Notes: generated from the sequence alone by a model not told the origin. Positions 9,265 through 19,346 are shown, counted from the first letter of the stretch. The stretch is DNA of 34,135 nucleotides from Candidatus Kuenenia stuttgartensis (GCA_945897435.1 CAMDFJ010000014.1:1-34135), one strand, 5' to 3'. Program-made: numbers and translations.

Positions 9265-10929
9265 ATGAATCCAACACCGCATGCCCATCCAGCCACAGAG
9301 CCCGTCGTCGATCTGCTGCCGATTCGACGGGTGCTCGTCAGCGTCTTCGACAAGACAGGCATCGACCGTCTCGCCCGGGCGCTCAAGGCCGCGGGCGTCA
9401 AGGTTGCCAGCACGGGTGGCACCAGCCAGGCGCTTGCCAGCCATGGTGTTCGCGTCGAGGACGTGTCGGAGATCACCGGATTTCCCGAGGTGCTCGACGG
9501 GCGGGTGAAGACGCTCCACCCGCATATCTTCGCCGGCATCCTCGCCCGCGGCGACCGGCCCGATGATCTCGAGGTTCTGGCCGATCACGGCATCGAGCGG
9601 TTCGATGCGGTGATCGTCAACCTCTACGCCTTCGAGAAGGTGATCTCCAAGCCCGATTGCCGGCCTGCCGAGGCGATCGAACTGATCGACATCGGCGGCC
9701 CGAGCCTGGTTCGCGCCGCCGCCAAGAACCATGCCTTCACCGCCGTGGTGACGAGTCCGGAGCAGTACGACGAACTGATCGCGGCGGTCGCCGCGGGCGG
9801 GACGACGCTGGCCCAGCGACGGCTGTTCGCCGCCCGTGCCTTCGAGCACACGGCGGCCTACGACACCGTCATCGCCGGCTGGATGGCCGGACATGCCGGT
9901 CTCGTCGCCGATGCCGCCCGCTCTGACTCCGCCGCACCAGACTCCGCCGCCGAAGCACCGCCTCTTCCTGCCCGAATCGTTCTCGATTTGGAACGCCGTC
10001 TGCCTCTGCGGTATGGAGAAAACCCCCATCAGTCGGCGGCGATGTACGCGCCGCGTGGCACCCGGCTCGGGCTTGCCGGACTGAAACAGCTCTGCGGCAA
10101 GGAGCTCTCCTTCAACAACCTGCTCGACCTCGACGCTGCCACCCGGCTCGCCGGACTGATCTCCGATCCGGCCGCCGTGGTCGTCAAGCACACCAATCCC
10201 TGCGGGGCGGCGGCGGCGGCGAGGCTCGATACGGCCCTTGGAACGGCGATGGCCGCCGATCCGACCAGCGCCTTCGGCTCGATCGTGGCCGTCAACCGGA
10301 CATTCGATCGCCGCTCTGCCGAACTGCTGCTCGCTCCCGGCCTGTTCGTCGAGGTGATCGCGGCCCCGGCCTTCGAACCGGAGGCGGTCGAACTGCTGAC
10401 GACGAAGCCGACCTGGAAGGCGAGCGTGCGGCTGGTCGAGGTGCCACCCGGCGACCCCTGGGAGGCGACCGGCGGGTTGGAACTTCGTGGCCTGGCAGGC
10501 GCCGTTCTCGCCCAGCGTCCCGATGTGGTCTGCGACGACCCGGCGACCTGGAAGCTGGTGACGCGGACAGCACCGAACCCGGCTCTGATGCCGGCCCTCG
10601 ACTTCGCCTTCACGATCGTCCGACGGCTGACGAGCAACGCGATTGCGGTCTGCCAGGGAACGAGTCTCGTCGGTGCCGGCATCGGCCAGACAAGTCGTGT
10701 CGATTCCACGCGGATCGCCCTGGAAAAGGCCGGCGAGCGGGCCCGGGGGGGGGTGCTTGCCTCCGACGCCTTTTTTCCCTTTGCCGATTCGATCGAGTTG
10801 ATCAGGGCCGCCGGTATCGCGGCCATCGTCCAGCCCGGTGGCTCGAAGCGGGATGCCGAGGTGATCGCGGCGGCCGATGCGGCGGGGCTCCCGATGGTAT
10901 TCACGGGCCGGCGGCATTTCCGGCACTAG
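9265..10929 (+). CDS. purH: Bifunctional phosphoribosylaminoimidazolecarboxamide formyltransferase/IMP cyclohydrolase
   Basis: 554 aa; RRVLVSVFDKTGIDRLARALKAAGVKVASTGGT, GFPEVLDGRVKTLHPHIFAGILARGDR, LRYGENPHQSAAMY, VVKHTNPCGAA, DAFFPFADSIELIRAAGIAAIVQPGGSKRD. Confidence 0.97.
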   Translation: MNPTPHAHPATEPVVDLLPIRRVLVSVFDKTGIDRLARALKAAGVKVASTGGTSQALASHGVRVEDVSEITGFPEVLDGRVKTLHPHIFAGILARGDRPDDLEVLADHGIERFDAVIVNLYAFEKVISKPDCRPAEAIELIDIGGPSLVRAAAKNHAFTAVVTSPEQYDELIAAVAAGGTTLAQRRLFAARAFEHTAAYDTVIAGWMAGHAGLVADAARSDSAAPDSAAEAPPLPARIVLDLERRLPLRYGENPHQSAAMYAPRGTRLGLAGLKQLCGKELSFNNLLDLDAATRLAGLISDPAAVVVKHTNPCGAAAAARLDTALGTAMAADPTSAFGSIVAVNRTFDRRSAELLLAPGLFVEVIAAPAFEPEAVELLTTKPTWKASVRLVEVPPGDPWEATGGLELRGLAGAVLAQRPDVVCDDPATWKLVTRTAPNPALMPALDFAFTIVRRLTSNAIAVCQGTSLVGAGIGQTSRVDSTRIALEKAGERARGGVLASDAFFPFADSIELIRAAGIAAIVQPGGSKRDAEVIAAADAAGLPMVFTGRRHFRH

Positions 10930-10962
10930 CAGCCGGCTCTGCGGAGGGCGGAAGGGAAGGCG

Positions 10963-11745
10963 ATGCCGAACATCCTCGATGAGATCGTGGCCCGAAAGCG
11001 GCGCGAACTGGCCGTTGCAAGGGAGCGGGTGCCGACCGCGGCCCTCGAGGGGCGGCTGGCGGCCGCGCCGCCCGTGAGGGACTTCTTCGCCGCCGTTTCC
11101 AGACCCGGCCGGATTCGGCTGATCGCCGAGTTCAAGCGGAGGAGTCCATCGGCCGGTGAGATCCGGCCCGGTGAGTCGATCGAGGACATCGTCCGCGGCT
11201 ATGCCGAAGCCGGCGCCGACGCGCTCTCAGTGCTCACCGACGGGATCGGCTTCGGCGGCAGCCTCATCGATCTCGAGACCGCCCGGATCGCCGTGACGCT
11301 GCCGGTCCTGCGGAAGGAATTCATCGTCGATCGCTATCAGGTGCTCGAGGCCCGCAGCCATGGTGCCGACGCGGTGCTTCTGATTGCCGAGTGCCTCGAT
11401 GACTGCCTGCTACGGAGCCTGTATCGCGAGATTCTTGATCTCGGAATGACACCGCTCGTCGAACTCCACGACGCGGAGCAGCTGCCACGGGTGCTCGACC
11501 TCGGGGCGACGCTCGTCGGGATCAACAATCGGGATCTCAGGACGATGACCACCGACCTCGACCACGTCCTGCGGCTCCGGGAGCGTGTGCCGGCGGAGTG
11601 CCTGCTGGTGGCGGAAAGTGGCATCCGCTCGCGGGCCGACGTCGAGCGGCTCGAGGCCGCCGGCATCGGTGCGATGCTCGTCGGCGAGTCGCTCCTCAGG
11701 CAGTCCGATCCGGGCCGGGCGGTGGCGGCACTGCTCGGCCACTGA
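10963..11745 (+). CDS. trpC: Indole-3-glycerol phosphate synthase
   Basis: 260 aa; ILDEIVARKRRELA, IAEFKRRSPSAGEI, ALSVLTDGIGFGGSLIDL, LRKEFIVDRYQVLEARSHGADAVLLI, VGINNRDLRTM, VAESGIRSRADV. Confidence 0.97.
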   Translation: MPNILDEIVARKRRELAVARERVPTAALEGRLAAAPPVRDFFAAVSRPGRIRLIAEFKRRSPSAGEIRPGESIEDIVRGYAEAGADALSVLTDGIGFGGSLIDLETARIAVTLPVLRKEFIVDRYQVLEARSHGADAVLLIAECLDDCLLRSLYREILDLGMTPLVELHDAEQLPRVLDLGATLVGINNRDLRTMTTDLDHVLRLRERVPAECLLVAESGIRSRADVERLEAAGIGAMLVGESLLRQSDPGRAVAALLGH

Positions 11746-12457
11746 CGAACTTGTAGCCCATGCCTCGAACCGAGAGGAAGTGGACCGGGTGTGACGGGTC
11801 CTCCTCGAAGTACTTCCGCAGGTTGAGGATGAAGGTGTCGATCGTGCGTGTCGCGGGTGGCCTTGCCATGCCCCAGACCCGGGTCAGCAGTTCTTCTCGG
11901 GAGACGACCGTACCCTCGTGCTCGACGAGATAGCGCAGCAGTTTCATCTCCAGATTCGTGAGCCGCACGGGATTGTCCTTGAAGCGGGCCTCCCAGCTGT
12001 CGAAGTTCACTGCGGCGTCGCCGAAACGGTAGGCGGGACTGCGGACGGCGGTAGTCTCGGCCGCCACGGCGGGGGAGCGGCCGCCGCGGCTGCGGCGGGC
12101 AAGCAGGTTGCGGACGATCGAGATCAGTTCCTCGAGATCGAACGGCTTCTGCAGGTAGACGTCGGTGCCGGCATCGAAGCCTCGAATCCGGTCCTCGACC
12201 AGCGTGCGGGCGGTGAGCATCACGATCGGGACGTCGTTTTGCTTGCCCCGGATCGCCTCGCAAACCGCGTAGCCGCTCATGCCGGGAAGCATCAGATCGA
12301 GCACGACGAGGTCGACAGCCTGTTCTGGATCTTCGAGCAGGCCGAGTGCCGTCTGGCCGTCGCCGGCGGTCGTGACCCGGAAGCCTTCGGCCTCGAGGTT
12401 GAACCTGATGCCGATCGCGAGATGCTCTTCGTCCTCGACGAGGAGGATATGCGGCAT
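11696..12457 (-). CDS. OmpR/PhoB-family response regulator (REC + winged helix)
   Basis: MPHILLVEDEEHLAIGIRFNLEAEGF...DLVVLDLMLPGMSGYAVCEAIR...TARTLVEDRIRGFDAGTDVYLQKPFDLEELI...LRYLVEHEGTVVSREELLTRVWG...TRTIDTFILNLRKYFEEDPSHPVHFLSVRGMGYKFV. Met at 12457 preferred over the longer ORF. Confidence 0.95.
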   Translation of the reverse strand: MPHILLVEDEEHLAIGIRFNLEAEGFRVTTAGDGQTALGLLEDPEQAVDLVVLDLMLPGMSGYAVCEAIRGKQNDVPIVMLTARTLVEDRIRGFDAGTDVYLQKPFDLEELISIVRNLLARRSRGGRSPAVAAETTAVRSPAYRFGDAAVNFDSWEARFKDNPVRLTNLEMKLLRYLVEHEGTVVSREELLTRVWGMARPPATRTIDTFILNLRKYFEEDPSHPVHFLSVRGMGYKFVSGRAVPPPPGPDRTA

Positions 12458-12465
12458 GGCGGCGT

Positions 12466-13527
12466 TCAACGCACGAGCACGGTGCGTTCGCGGGGATCGC
12501 GGGCAAAGCCCCGATCGACGAACCACCCCCAGGCATCCGCGACAGTCGTCTCGAACGATCGGAACGAATAGCCGAGTTCCTCGGCTGCCCGCGCCGAGGA
12601 GAAGTTGTGCGAAAGCATCGACATCGTCACGGCCGCCGAGTTGACGGGAAGTTCATGCCGCGAGAACAGGCTTGCCAGATCGCCGGCCCATCCTGCGAGG
12701 CGGACGACCGGCCTCGGGGCGATTCCCAGAGGCTGCATGCGGCCGGCGACCCGGGCGAAGATCCGCCAGGCCTCGAGATAGGAGAGCGGGTGCCCGCCGA
12801 GGATGTAGCGCCGGCCCGTCCGGCCCCGCAGCATCGCGGCATGAATGCCGGCCGCGACATCGCGAACGTCGACGAAGTCGTTGGCTCCGGGAGGCGCGAA
12901 GAGTCCCTTGCCGGAGCCGACCTCCAGAAGCATCCGGCCGCTCGACGGCTTCCAATCCCAGGGGCCGATCATGTAGACGGGGTTCACGATCACGGCATCG
13001 AGACCCGCGGCGATCTCCTCTTGAACTACCGCCTCGGCATTTCGCTTCGTGACGACATATGGGCACTCGGGCATCACTCCCGGTGGCGTATCCTCGTCCG
13101 CCGGACTGCCGTCGGTTGTGAGGCCGATCGCATCGACGCTCGACACATGGACCAGCCGGGCTCCGGCCAGGCGGGCAGCCCTGGCAACCCGGCGGGTACC
13201 CTCGACGTTCACCCGATGCATCTCGTCGAGATGCCGCCAGCCACAATGGACCATCGCCGCCGAGTGAATCACGAACGCAGAGCCTTCGAAGGCCTGCCGG
13301 AGCGCCACCTCGTCCTCCAGCGTGGCCCTCGCCGTCTGAACGTGCAGCCCCTCGAACGCCCTGCCCGCCGAGCGGACGATGGCCCGGACGCTCATTCCCC
13401 GGTTCACGAGCATCCGGACCACGTTGTTGCCAACGAGGCCAGTGCCCCCGGTCACGACGCAATCGACCGACCGGGAGTTGCCCCCGAATTCCGGGGAGGG
13501 CTCACGGGAGGGGAGGCTTGAGGCCAT
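12466..13527 (-). CDS. NAD-dependent epimerase/dehydratase (dihydroflavonol-4-reductase-like SDR)
   Basis: VDCVVTGGTGLVGNNVVRMLVNRGMSVRAIVR (Rossmann), VHVSSVDAIG, PYVVTKRNAEAVV (YxxxK), NPVYMIGPWDWKPSSG. Start at 13527 (MASSLPS) inferred. Confidence 0.88.
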   Translation of the reverse strand: MASSLPSREPSPEFGGNSRSVDCVVTGGTGLVGNNVVRMLVNRGMSVRAIVRSAGRAFEGLHVQTARATLEDEVALRQAFEGSAFVIHSAAMVHCGWRHLDEMHRVNVEGTRRVARAARLAGARLVHVSSVDAIGLTTDGSPADEDTPPGVMPECPYVVTKRNAEAVVQEEIAAGLDAVIVNPVYMIGPWDWKPSSGRMLLEVGSGKGLFAPPGANDFVDVRDVAAGIHAAMLRGRTGRRYILGGHPLSYLEAWRIFARVAGRMQPLGIAPRPVVRLAGWAGDLASLFSRHELPVNSAAVTMSMLSHNFSSARAAEELGYSFRSFETTVADAWGWFVDRGFARDPRERTVLVR

Positions 13528-13759
13528 GGTCGCTGACGGTGCCTGAGGCAGGAAGGGCGTGGAGGAGTCCCGCAGATTGCCAAGACCCCGTAATGTTAGA
13601 TCGGCGAAAATGGCCGGGCGACTTTGGAGAACAGGAAATTGGCTCCCGTTGACCAGATCCTCCGTCGCGGTCGAAGATGGCCAAACCGCGGTTGCAAGTG
13701 GTTGGAGGCGTGAGAGTTGCGCCGCCCGACGGCGGTCTTTGTGTGCCAGGGAGAGCGGC

Positions 13760-14902
13760 GTGGCTGAGTTGACGGTTCGACCGGTCGAGACACGGTCTGA
13801 GCAGAAACGGTTCATTGGGCTGCCGTGGCGGATCTACCGCGACGACCCCTGCTGGATGCCACCGCTCGTGATGTCGCAGGAGGAATTGCTCGGATTTCGC
13901 CCCTGCCCGTTCTACGAACGTTCCCGGAGCAGGTCGTTTCTGGCGACCCGCGGTGGCCGCGACATCGGCCGGATCACGGCGATCGTCAATGCCGGCCATA
14001 TCGACCGCTACAACGAGCAGCGGGGGTTCTTCGGGTTCTTCGAATGCGAGGACGATTCCGAGGCGGCCCGGGCCCTGTTCGGGGCCGCGGCCGAATGGCT
14101 CCACGCCCAGGGGATGGTCTCAATCCGTGGACCCGTGAACCCTTCCCTCAACTACGAGTGCGGCCTGCTGATCGAGGGCTTCGACACACCGCCCTTTTTC
14201 ATGATGACCCACAACCGTCCCTACTACGGCCGCCTCATCGAGGAGAACGGGTTCGGCAAGATCGAGGATCTCTACGCCTTCTGGGGCCGGCTCTCGATGC
14301 TCGAGAGCATCGACTCGAAGCTCGGGCTGATGGTCGAGGGGGTCAAGGAGCGGTTCGGGGTCACCGTTCGCCAGCTCGACCGGAAGCGGTTCGACGATGA
14401 GGTGCGGATGTTCCTCGACATCTACAACTCGAGCCTCGGCGGCACCTGGGGCTTCGTGCCGCTCACGTCGGGCGAGATCAAGCACATGGCGGCGAGCCTC
14501 AAGTATCTGATCGTGCCGGAACTCGCCCTCGTGGCCGAGGTCGAGGGGAAACCGATCGGAACCGTCTTCTGCCTGCTCGACTACAACCCGCGGATCAAGG
14601 CGATCAACGGCCGGCTCTTTCCCTTCGGGTTCCTGCGGCTGCTCTGGAACAAGCGAGAGATCAAACGGATGCGGGCGATCAGCACCAACGTGATCCCAGA
14701 GTATCAGGCCTGGGGTGTGGGACTGGTGCTGCATGCCGCGCTCGTGCCGCGGCTCTACGCTTGGGGCATGGATGAGGTCGAGTTTTCCTGGGTGCTCGAG
14801 AGCAATCACCTCTCCAAGCGGACCCTGGAACGCGGCGGAGCGGTCGTGACCAAGAAGTATCGAATCTATCAGGACGATCCGCCGCTGCCGGCAGGCTCCT
14901 GA
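13760..14902 (+). CDS. GNAT-like N-acyltransferase family protein
   Basis: GTG at 13760: (M)AELTVRPVETRSEQKRFIGLPWRIYRDDPCWMPPLVMSQEELL...VSIRGPVNPSLNYECGLLIEGFDTPPFFMMTHNRPYYGRLIEENGF... matches in style a conserved GNAT-like family; start inferred. Confidence 0.8.
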   Translation: MAELTVRPVETRSEQKRFIGLPWRIYRDDPCWMPPLVMSQEELLGFRPCPFYERSRSRSFLATRGGRDIGRITAIVNAGHIDRYNEQRGFFGFFECEDDSEAARALFGAAAEWLHAQGMVSIRGPVNPSLNYECGLLIEGFDTPPFFMMTHNRPYYGRLIEENGFGKIEDLYAFWGRLSMLESIDSKLGLMVEGVKERFGVTVRQLDRKRFDDEVRMFLDIYNSSLGGTWGFVPLTSGEIKHMAASLKYLIVPELALVAEVEGKPIGTVFCLLDYNPRIKAINGRLFPFGFLRLLWNKREIKRMRAISTNVIPEYQAWGVGLVLHAALVPRLYAWGMDEVEFSWVLESNHLSKRTLERGGAVVTKKYRIYQDDPPLPAGS

Positions 14903-14909
14903 TCCCGGA

Positions 14910-15209
14910 TCAGCGGCGAAACCGCCGGACGCTCCGCGTGCGGCCGGTCTGGATGATGGTGCCGGCGCCGCCCCCGCCCCCCACGAAGCCGCCGACGCTG
15001 AGCTGCGAGCCGCGGGAAGAGGATCGCGACGGCGTGTTGTAGTAGGGCCAGACCCGACGGCCCTCCCGCTGGGCACGATCCCACTGCTGGGCTCCGTAGT
15101 TGATCCCCGAGAGGTTGAAACCCGAGTAAGGATTGCGAGGACCGGCGGCAGAGGCCTGTTCCAGTCCGAAGAGGGTCGAGACAGCGACGATGGCCAGCAG
15201 GATCCGCAT
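14910..15209 (-). CDS. Small secreted hypothetical protein, Gly-rich C-terminus
   Basis: MRILLAIVAVSTLFGLEQASAAGPRNPYSGFNLSGINYGAQQWDRAQREGRRVWPYYNTPSRSSSRG...; clear signal peptide. Confidence 0.72.
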   Translation of the reverse strand: MRILLAIVAVSTLFGLEQASAAGPRNPYSGFNLSGINYGAQQWDRAQREGRRVWPYYNTPSRSSSRGSQLSVGGFVGGGGGAGTIIQTGRTRSVRRFRR

Positions 15210-15325
15210 GGAAAAGGGCTCGCGAGGGTGACGGGCGGTGAACTTCCCTATCCTCTACGCAGGGCGATCCCGGATCGTTCGGCGAAAGGATCAGGCAGGG
15301 CCGAACAGGATTGCCCTCGCGGGGC

Positions 15326-17425
15326 CTACCTGCCGCGTTTCGGCCGGTAGCCGATCGTCTTGCGGGTCCGCGGCTGCTTCCGTGACGACCTTCCAGGCCC
15401 CGTTGCCGGCCCGTCGCTCTCATTTCTGCCCGCGGCAGGGCCGCCTCTCTCACCGCTGTCCGCGGCAGGGCCGCCTCTCTCACCGCGGCCCGCGGCAGGG
15501 CCGCCTCTGATGTGATCTCCCGAAGTCTGCTCGGTGAATGCCTGCGTCGCCTCGCGGCGTTTTCGCTCCAGGGCCTCCTTTGGCGGCCGGTCGGGAATCA
15601 GGCAGTCGCAGCCCGAGCCGATGAGATCGCGGCGGCCGGCCTGTTCGAGGGCCCGACGGACCTCGAAGTAATTCTCCGGCTTGAAGAACTGCAGCAGGGC
15701 CCGTTGCATCCGCCGGTCGCGGAGGCCCTTCGTCACTTTGACGGGCTGCTTCGTCATCGGGTCGAGACCGGTGTGATACATGCAGGCGGCGATGTCGAAT
15801 GGACTGGGGATGAAGTCCTGCACCTGATCGGGCTTGTAGCTGTTCCGCTTGAGGAACAGGGCCAATTCGATCATCTCCTCGACCCCGCTGCCGGGATGGC
15901 TGGCGATGAAGTAGGGAACGGTGTACTGCTTCTTACCGACCCTTCGGCTGGCTGCCTTGAACGCCCTGTCGAACTCGACGAAGTCGTCGGCGGAGGGCTT
16001 CTTCATCAGGCTCAGCACCTCGGGATCGGTGTGTTCCGGGGCGACCTTGAGGTGGCCGCCGACATGGTGCTCGGCGAGGTCCTTGAGATATTCGGGGTCT
16101 CGCCGGGCGAGGTCCATCCGCACGCCGCTGGCGACGAGCACCCGCTTCACGCCCTCGACTTCCCGAGCCTCCCGCATCACCTCCTTGAGCGGGCCATGAT
16201 CGGTGCCGAGCAGTTTGCAGACGGTCGGATGCACGCAGGAGAGCCGGCGGCACCTGGCCTCGACTTCCGGCCGGGTGCAGCGCATCTGATACATGTTGGC
16301 CGTCGGGCCGCCGATGTCGGAGACGGTTCCCTTGAACCCCGGCTGCGAGGCGAGCAGCTTGATCTCGCTGATGATCGAGTCTTTGGAGCGGCTCTGGATG
16401 ATCCGGCCCTCGTGGGCCGTGATCGAGCAGAAGGTGCAGCCGCCGAAACAGCCGCGCATGATCTGGACGCTCGTCTCCACGACCTCGAAGGCCGGGATCC
16501 GGGCCGCACCATATGACGGATGGGGCCGGCGGCTGAAGGGCAGGGAGTAGACCTGATCCATCTCGTCCTGCTCAAGCGGTAGGGCTGGCGGATTGACGAC
16601 GACGGTCTCGCGGCCATGCCGCTGCACGAGCCGGCGGGCGTTGTGGGGATTGGTTTCGAGGTGGGAGATCCGCGTCATTTCGCAGAAGGCGAGCGGGTCA
16701 CGGACCACCGACTCGTGATCGGGAAGGGAAAGCGTGTCGTCGCCCGCTGGCGCCGGCTCACTGGCTCCCAGACGGTAGGCCACACCTCGCAGGTCACGCA
16801 GGTCCCGGACGGTCCGGCCGGCGTCGAGTTCGCGGGCGATCTCGAGCACCGTCCGCTCCCCCATGCCGAAGACGAGCAGGTCGGCCTTCGAGTCGAGCAG
16901 AATCGAGCGGCGGACCGTGTCGCTCCAGTAGTCGTAGTGGGCGATCCGCCGCAGGCTGGCCTCGACGCCGCCGGTGATGACCGGGACGCCCGGAAAAGCC
17001 TCCCGCGACCGCTGGCAGTATGCCAGCGTGGCCCGGTCGGGCCGACGCCCGATCTCGCCGTTCGGCGAGTAGGCGTCGTCGTTGCGAACCTTGCGGTTGG
17101 CCGTGTAGTGGTTGATCATCGAATCCATGTTGCCGGCGGAGATGCCGAAGAACAGCCGCGGTCGGCCGAACTCCCGCCATGGCTCGCAGGAACGCCAGTC
17201 GGGCTGGGCGAGCACGGCCACGCGGAATCCGGCCGCCTCCAGTAGTCGGGCGATGAGGCCGTTTGCAAAACTGGGGTGGTCGACGTAGGCATCGCCACTG
17301 ACGAGCAGCACGTCGATCGACTCCCAGCCCCGGGCATCCATTTCAGCGCGGCTCATCGGCAGCGCCGGCACGGAGCTGGTCCGCGGCCGAGTCGTCGTAT
17401 CTGGCGGGAGGAGCGGAAGGGGCAT
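15326..17425 (-). CDS. YgiQ-family radical SAM protein (start probably at an internal Met)
   Basis: [44 protein letters not shown], radical SAM CxxxCxxC in [63 protein letters not shown]. Confidence 0.95.
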   Translation of the reverse strand: MPLPLLPPDTTTRPRTSSVPALPMSRAEMDARGWESIDVLLVSGDAYVDHPSFANGLIARLLEAAGFRVAVLAQPDWRSCEPWREFGRPRLFFGISAGNMDSMINHYTANRKVRNDDAYSPNGEIGRRPDRATLAYCQRSREAFPGVPVITGGVEASLRRIAHYDYWSDTVRRSILLDSKADLLVFGMGERTVLEIARELDAGRTVRDLRDLRGVAYRLGASEPAPAGDDTLSLPDHESVVRDPLAFCEMTRISHLETNPHNARRLVQRHGRETVVVNPPALPLEQDEMDQVYSLPFSRRPHPSYGAARIPAFEVVETSVQIMRGCFGGCTFCSITAHEGRIIQSRSKDSIISEIKLLASQPGFKGTVSDIGGPTANMYQMRCTRPEVEARCRRLSCVHPTVCKLLGTDHGPLKEVMREAREVEGVKRVLVASGVRMDLARRDPEYLKDLAEHHVGGHLKVAPEHTDPEVLSLMKKPSADDFVEFDRAFKAASRRVGKKQYTVPYFIASHPGSGVEEMIELALFLKRNSYKPDQVQDFIPSPFDIAACMYHTGLDPMTKQPVKVTKGLRDRRMQRALLQFFKPENYFEVRRALEQAGRRDLIGSGCDCLIPDRPPKEALERKRREATQAFTEQTSGDHIRGGPAAGRGERGGPAADSGERGGPAAGRNESDGPATGPGRSSRKQPRTRKTIGYRPKRGR
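15431..15508. repeat. 30-bp tandem repeat (about 2.6 units) within the 3' end of the ygiQ-like gene
   Basis: CGCGGCAGGGCCGCCTCTCTCACCGC(TG/GG)(T/C)C at 15431, 15461 and 15491 (partial); encodes GGPAA(GRGER/DSGER/GRNES) on the minus strand. Confidence 0.9.
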
Positions 17426-17559
17426 CGGATCGGAGGTCTGGGGCGGGAGCGAGCAGGAATCCCGGGAAGCGGACGGGAACCTCCCAAGTGTAGCCCCGGC
17501 GGACCGCTGCCGCGTCGGACTGCTATATTCGAGACGATATTCGTTCGGGAACCGTCGGC

Positions 17560-18612
17560 ATGCCCCGCATCACCTGCCTGTTCGTCAGTCTCGCGTTCAC
17601 GGCGGAGGTGGTCCTCCTCCGTGCCACGAAGGCGGAGACGCCCGAATCTGCCGCTGTCCAGACGGCTTCCGGGTCCGATTCCCGGGCTGAGGCCGCCGAG
17701 AGCGTCGCCGCACCAGCGGGCGATCAGATCCGCCTCTGGATCGACCAGCTCGGCGCAGAGCAGTTTGCCCAGCGGGAGACAGCCAGTCGACAACTGGCGG
17801 CGGCAGGAGTTGAGGCGATCGATCCTCTGGCGGCCGCGCTCAAGCAGGACGACTTTGAAGTGGCGAGTCGCGCGATGGAGATTCTCCGCGGCCATCTTGA
17901 CGGCGATGACGAACCGCTCGCCGCCGCGGCCGAAACCCGGATTGAATCGGCCGCCGAAGGGGCCAGCTCTGCGATTTCAAGCATGGCGATCGCCGCGCTC
18001 GACTTTCACCATCTTGGGATGGCCGATGCGGCCCGGACGCGACTGGAGTCTCTCGGGGCAACGGTCGGGGAAGGATTTCTTCCCAGCGGCAGCAGGGGGC
18101 TGCTGGTCGTTTTCAATGCCGGCTGGCGCGGAGGCATCGAGGATCTGAGGCTCGTCACCCGCCTGCGAGGCGTCGTTCAGATCGCCCTGCACGGGGTGCC
18201 CGTCGACGAACCGACACTGGCGCTGCTTGGCCGGCTGCGGAGCGTCGAGTCGTTTCAGTTCTACGGCACCGGGGTCAGCGACGCCGCACTTGCAGAGCTC
18301 GCCCGGAAGCTGCCCGATGCCAGGCTGGACGTCCGCAAGGGGGGCAAACTCGGCGTTGGCGGGCAGCCGATGCTCGGGCCCTGCCTGATCACGCAGGTCC
18401 AGCAGGGGTCGGCTGCCGACAAGGCGGGGCTGCAGATCGGCGACATCGTGGTCAGGATCGACGGCGAGCCCGTCGCCAACTTCGACGCCCTCACCGACAA
18501 GGTTGGTCGCCATGCCCCGGGCGATCGCATCGAACTCGATATCGAACGCAGCCTTCCGGGGCAGGAACCGGAGCGATTCAGCCGCTCGATTCCACTCGAT
18601 GGCTGGGAATAG
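17560..18612 (+). CDS. PDZ-domain protein with N-terminal HEAT-like and central LRR-like region
   Basis: 350 aa; signal-like N-terminus; [46 protein letters not shown] (HEAT-like); [39 protein letters not shown] (LRR-like); [58 protein letters not shown] (PDZ). Confidence 0.85.
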   Translation: MPRITCLFVSLAFTAEVVLLRATKAETPESAAVQTASGSDSRAEAAESVAAPAGDQIRLWIDQLGAEQFAQRETASRQLAAAGVEAIDPLAAALKQDDFEVASRAMEILRGHLDGDDEPLAAAAETRIESAAEGASSAISSMAIAALDFHHLGMADAARTRLESLGATVGEGFLPSGSRGLLVVFNAGWRGGIEDLRLVTRLRGVVQIALHGVPVDEPTLALLGRLRSVESFQFYGTGVSDAALAELARKLPDARLDVRKGGKLGVGGQPMLGPCLITQVQQGSAADKAGLQIGDIVVRIDGEPVANFDALTDKVGRHAPGDRIELDIERSLPGQEPERFSRSIPLDGWE

Positions 18613-18674
18613 GGGCTGTTTTGCGGCGGGCTGCCTTGGTCCGCTTCGAGGGCCCGGGATACACTCCGTCAATC

Positions 18675-19346
18675 ATGGCAGAATCCTCACCTGAAGTCGT
18701 CGATGTCCGCTGGCATACGCATGCAGTCAGCCGCGCCGAGCGGGAACAGACCGCCGGTCACAAGGGCTGCGTGCTCTGGTTCACAGGCCTCTCGGGATCT
18801 GGCAAGAGCACGCTGGCCAATCTCGTCGATCACCGGCTCAATGCCCGTGGACTCCGGAGCTTCGTCCTCGATGGCGACAATGTTCGTCTGGGGTTGAATG
18901 CGGCACCGGCCCTGCTGCGGCAGCGGCACGGCGAGGCGTTTGCAAGCCGCTTCGGACTCGGCTTTTCGGCCGAGGATCGCGAGGAAAACATCCGCAGGAT
19001 CGGGGCCGTGGCCGAACTCTTCGCACAGGCCGGCATCATCGCGTCGACCGCCTTCATCAGCCCCTATCGCCGAGATCGCGACGCTGTCCGGGCGATGCTC
19101 GCACCGGGCGACTTCGTCGAGATCCACGTGCGGGCACCGCTCGAGGTCTGTGAAGGGCGCGATCCAAAGGGGCTCTACAGGAAGGCCCGGGCCGGCGAGA
19201 TCAAGGGCTTCACCGGGATCGACGACCCCTACGAGGAACCACTGGCGGCGCAACTGGTCGTCGATTCGGCAGCCACGCCGGCAGAGCAGTTGGCAGATCG
19301 GGTAATCGCCTGGCTCGAGCAGGCAGGCAAGATCCCTCGGCCCTGA
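18675..19346 (+). CDS. cysC: Adenylyl-sulfate kinase
   Basis: GCVLWFTGLSGSGKSTLANLVDHRLNARGLRSFVLDGDNVRLGLN...GFSAEDREENIRRIGAVAELFAQAGIIASTAFISPYRRDRDAVRAML...VCEGRDPKGLYRKARAGEIKGFTGIDDPYEEP. Start at ATG 18675. Confidence 0.96.
   Translation: MAESSPEVVDVRWHTHAVSRAEREQTAGHKGCVLWFTGLSGSGKSTLANLVDHRLNARGLRSFVLDGDNVRLGLNAAPALLRQRHGEAFASRFGLGFSAEDREENIRRIGAVAELFAQAGIIASTAFISPYRRDRDAVRAMLAPGDFVEIHVRAPLEVCEGRDPKGLYRKARAGEIKGFTGIDDPYEEPLAAQLVVDSAATPAEQLADRVIAWLEQAGKIPRP

Noticed and set aside
10745-10753. G9 homopolymer followed by a T6 tract in purH as a phase-variation site
   Set aside because: The frame is intact and conserved residues continue through it; purH is not a plausible phase-variable gene and GC-rich genomes produce such runs by chance.
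9193-10926. 577 aa minus-strand ORF
   Set aside because: Antisense shadow of purH; Gly/Arg/Asp-rich composition typical of the complementary frame of GC-rich genes; purH is unambiguous.
15431-15508. Short repeats considered as a CRISPR array
   Set aside because: Units are contiguous with no unique spacers and are in frame with the YgiQ-type coding sequence.
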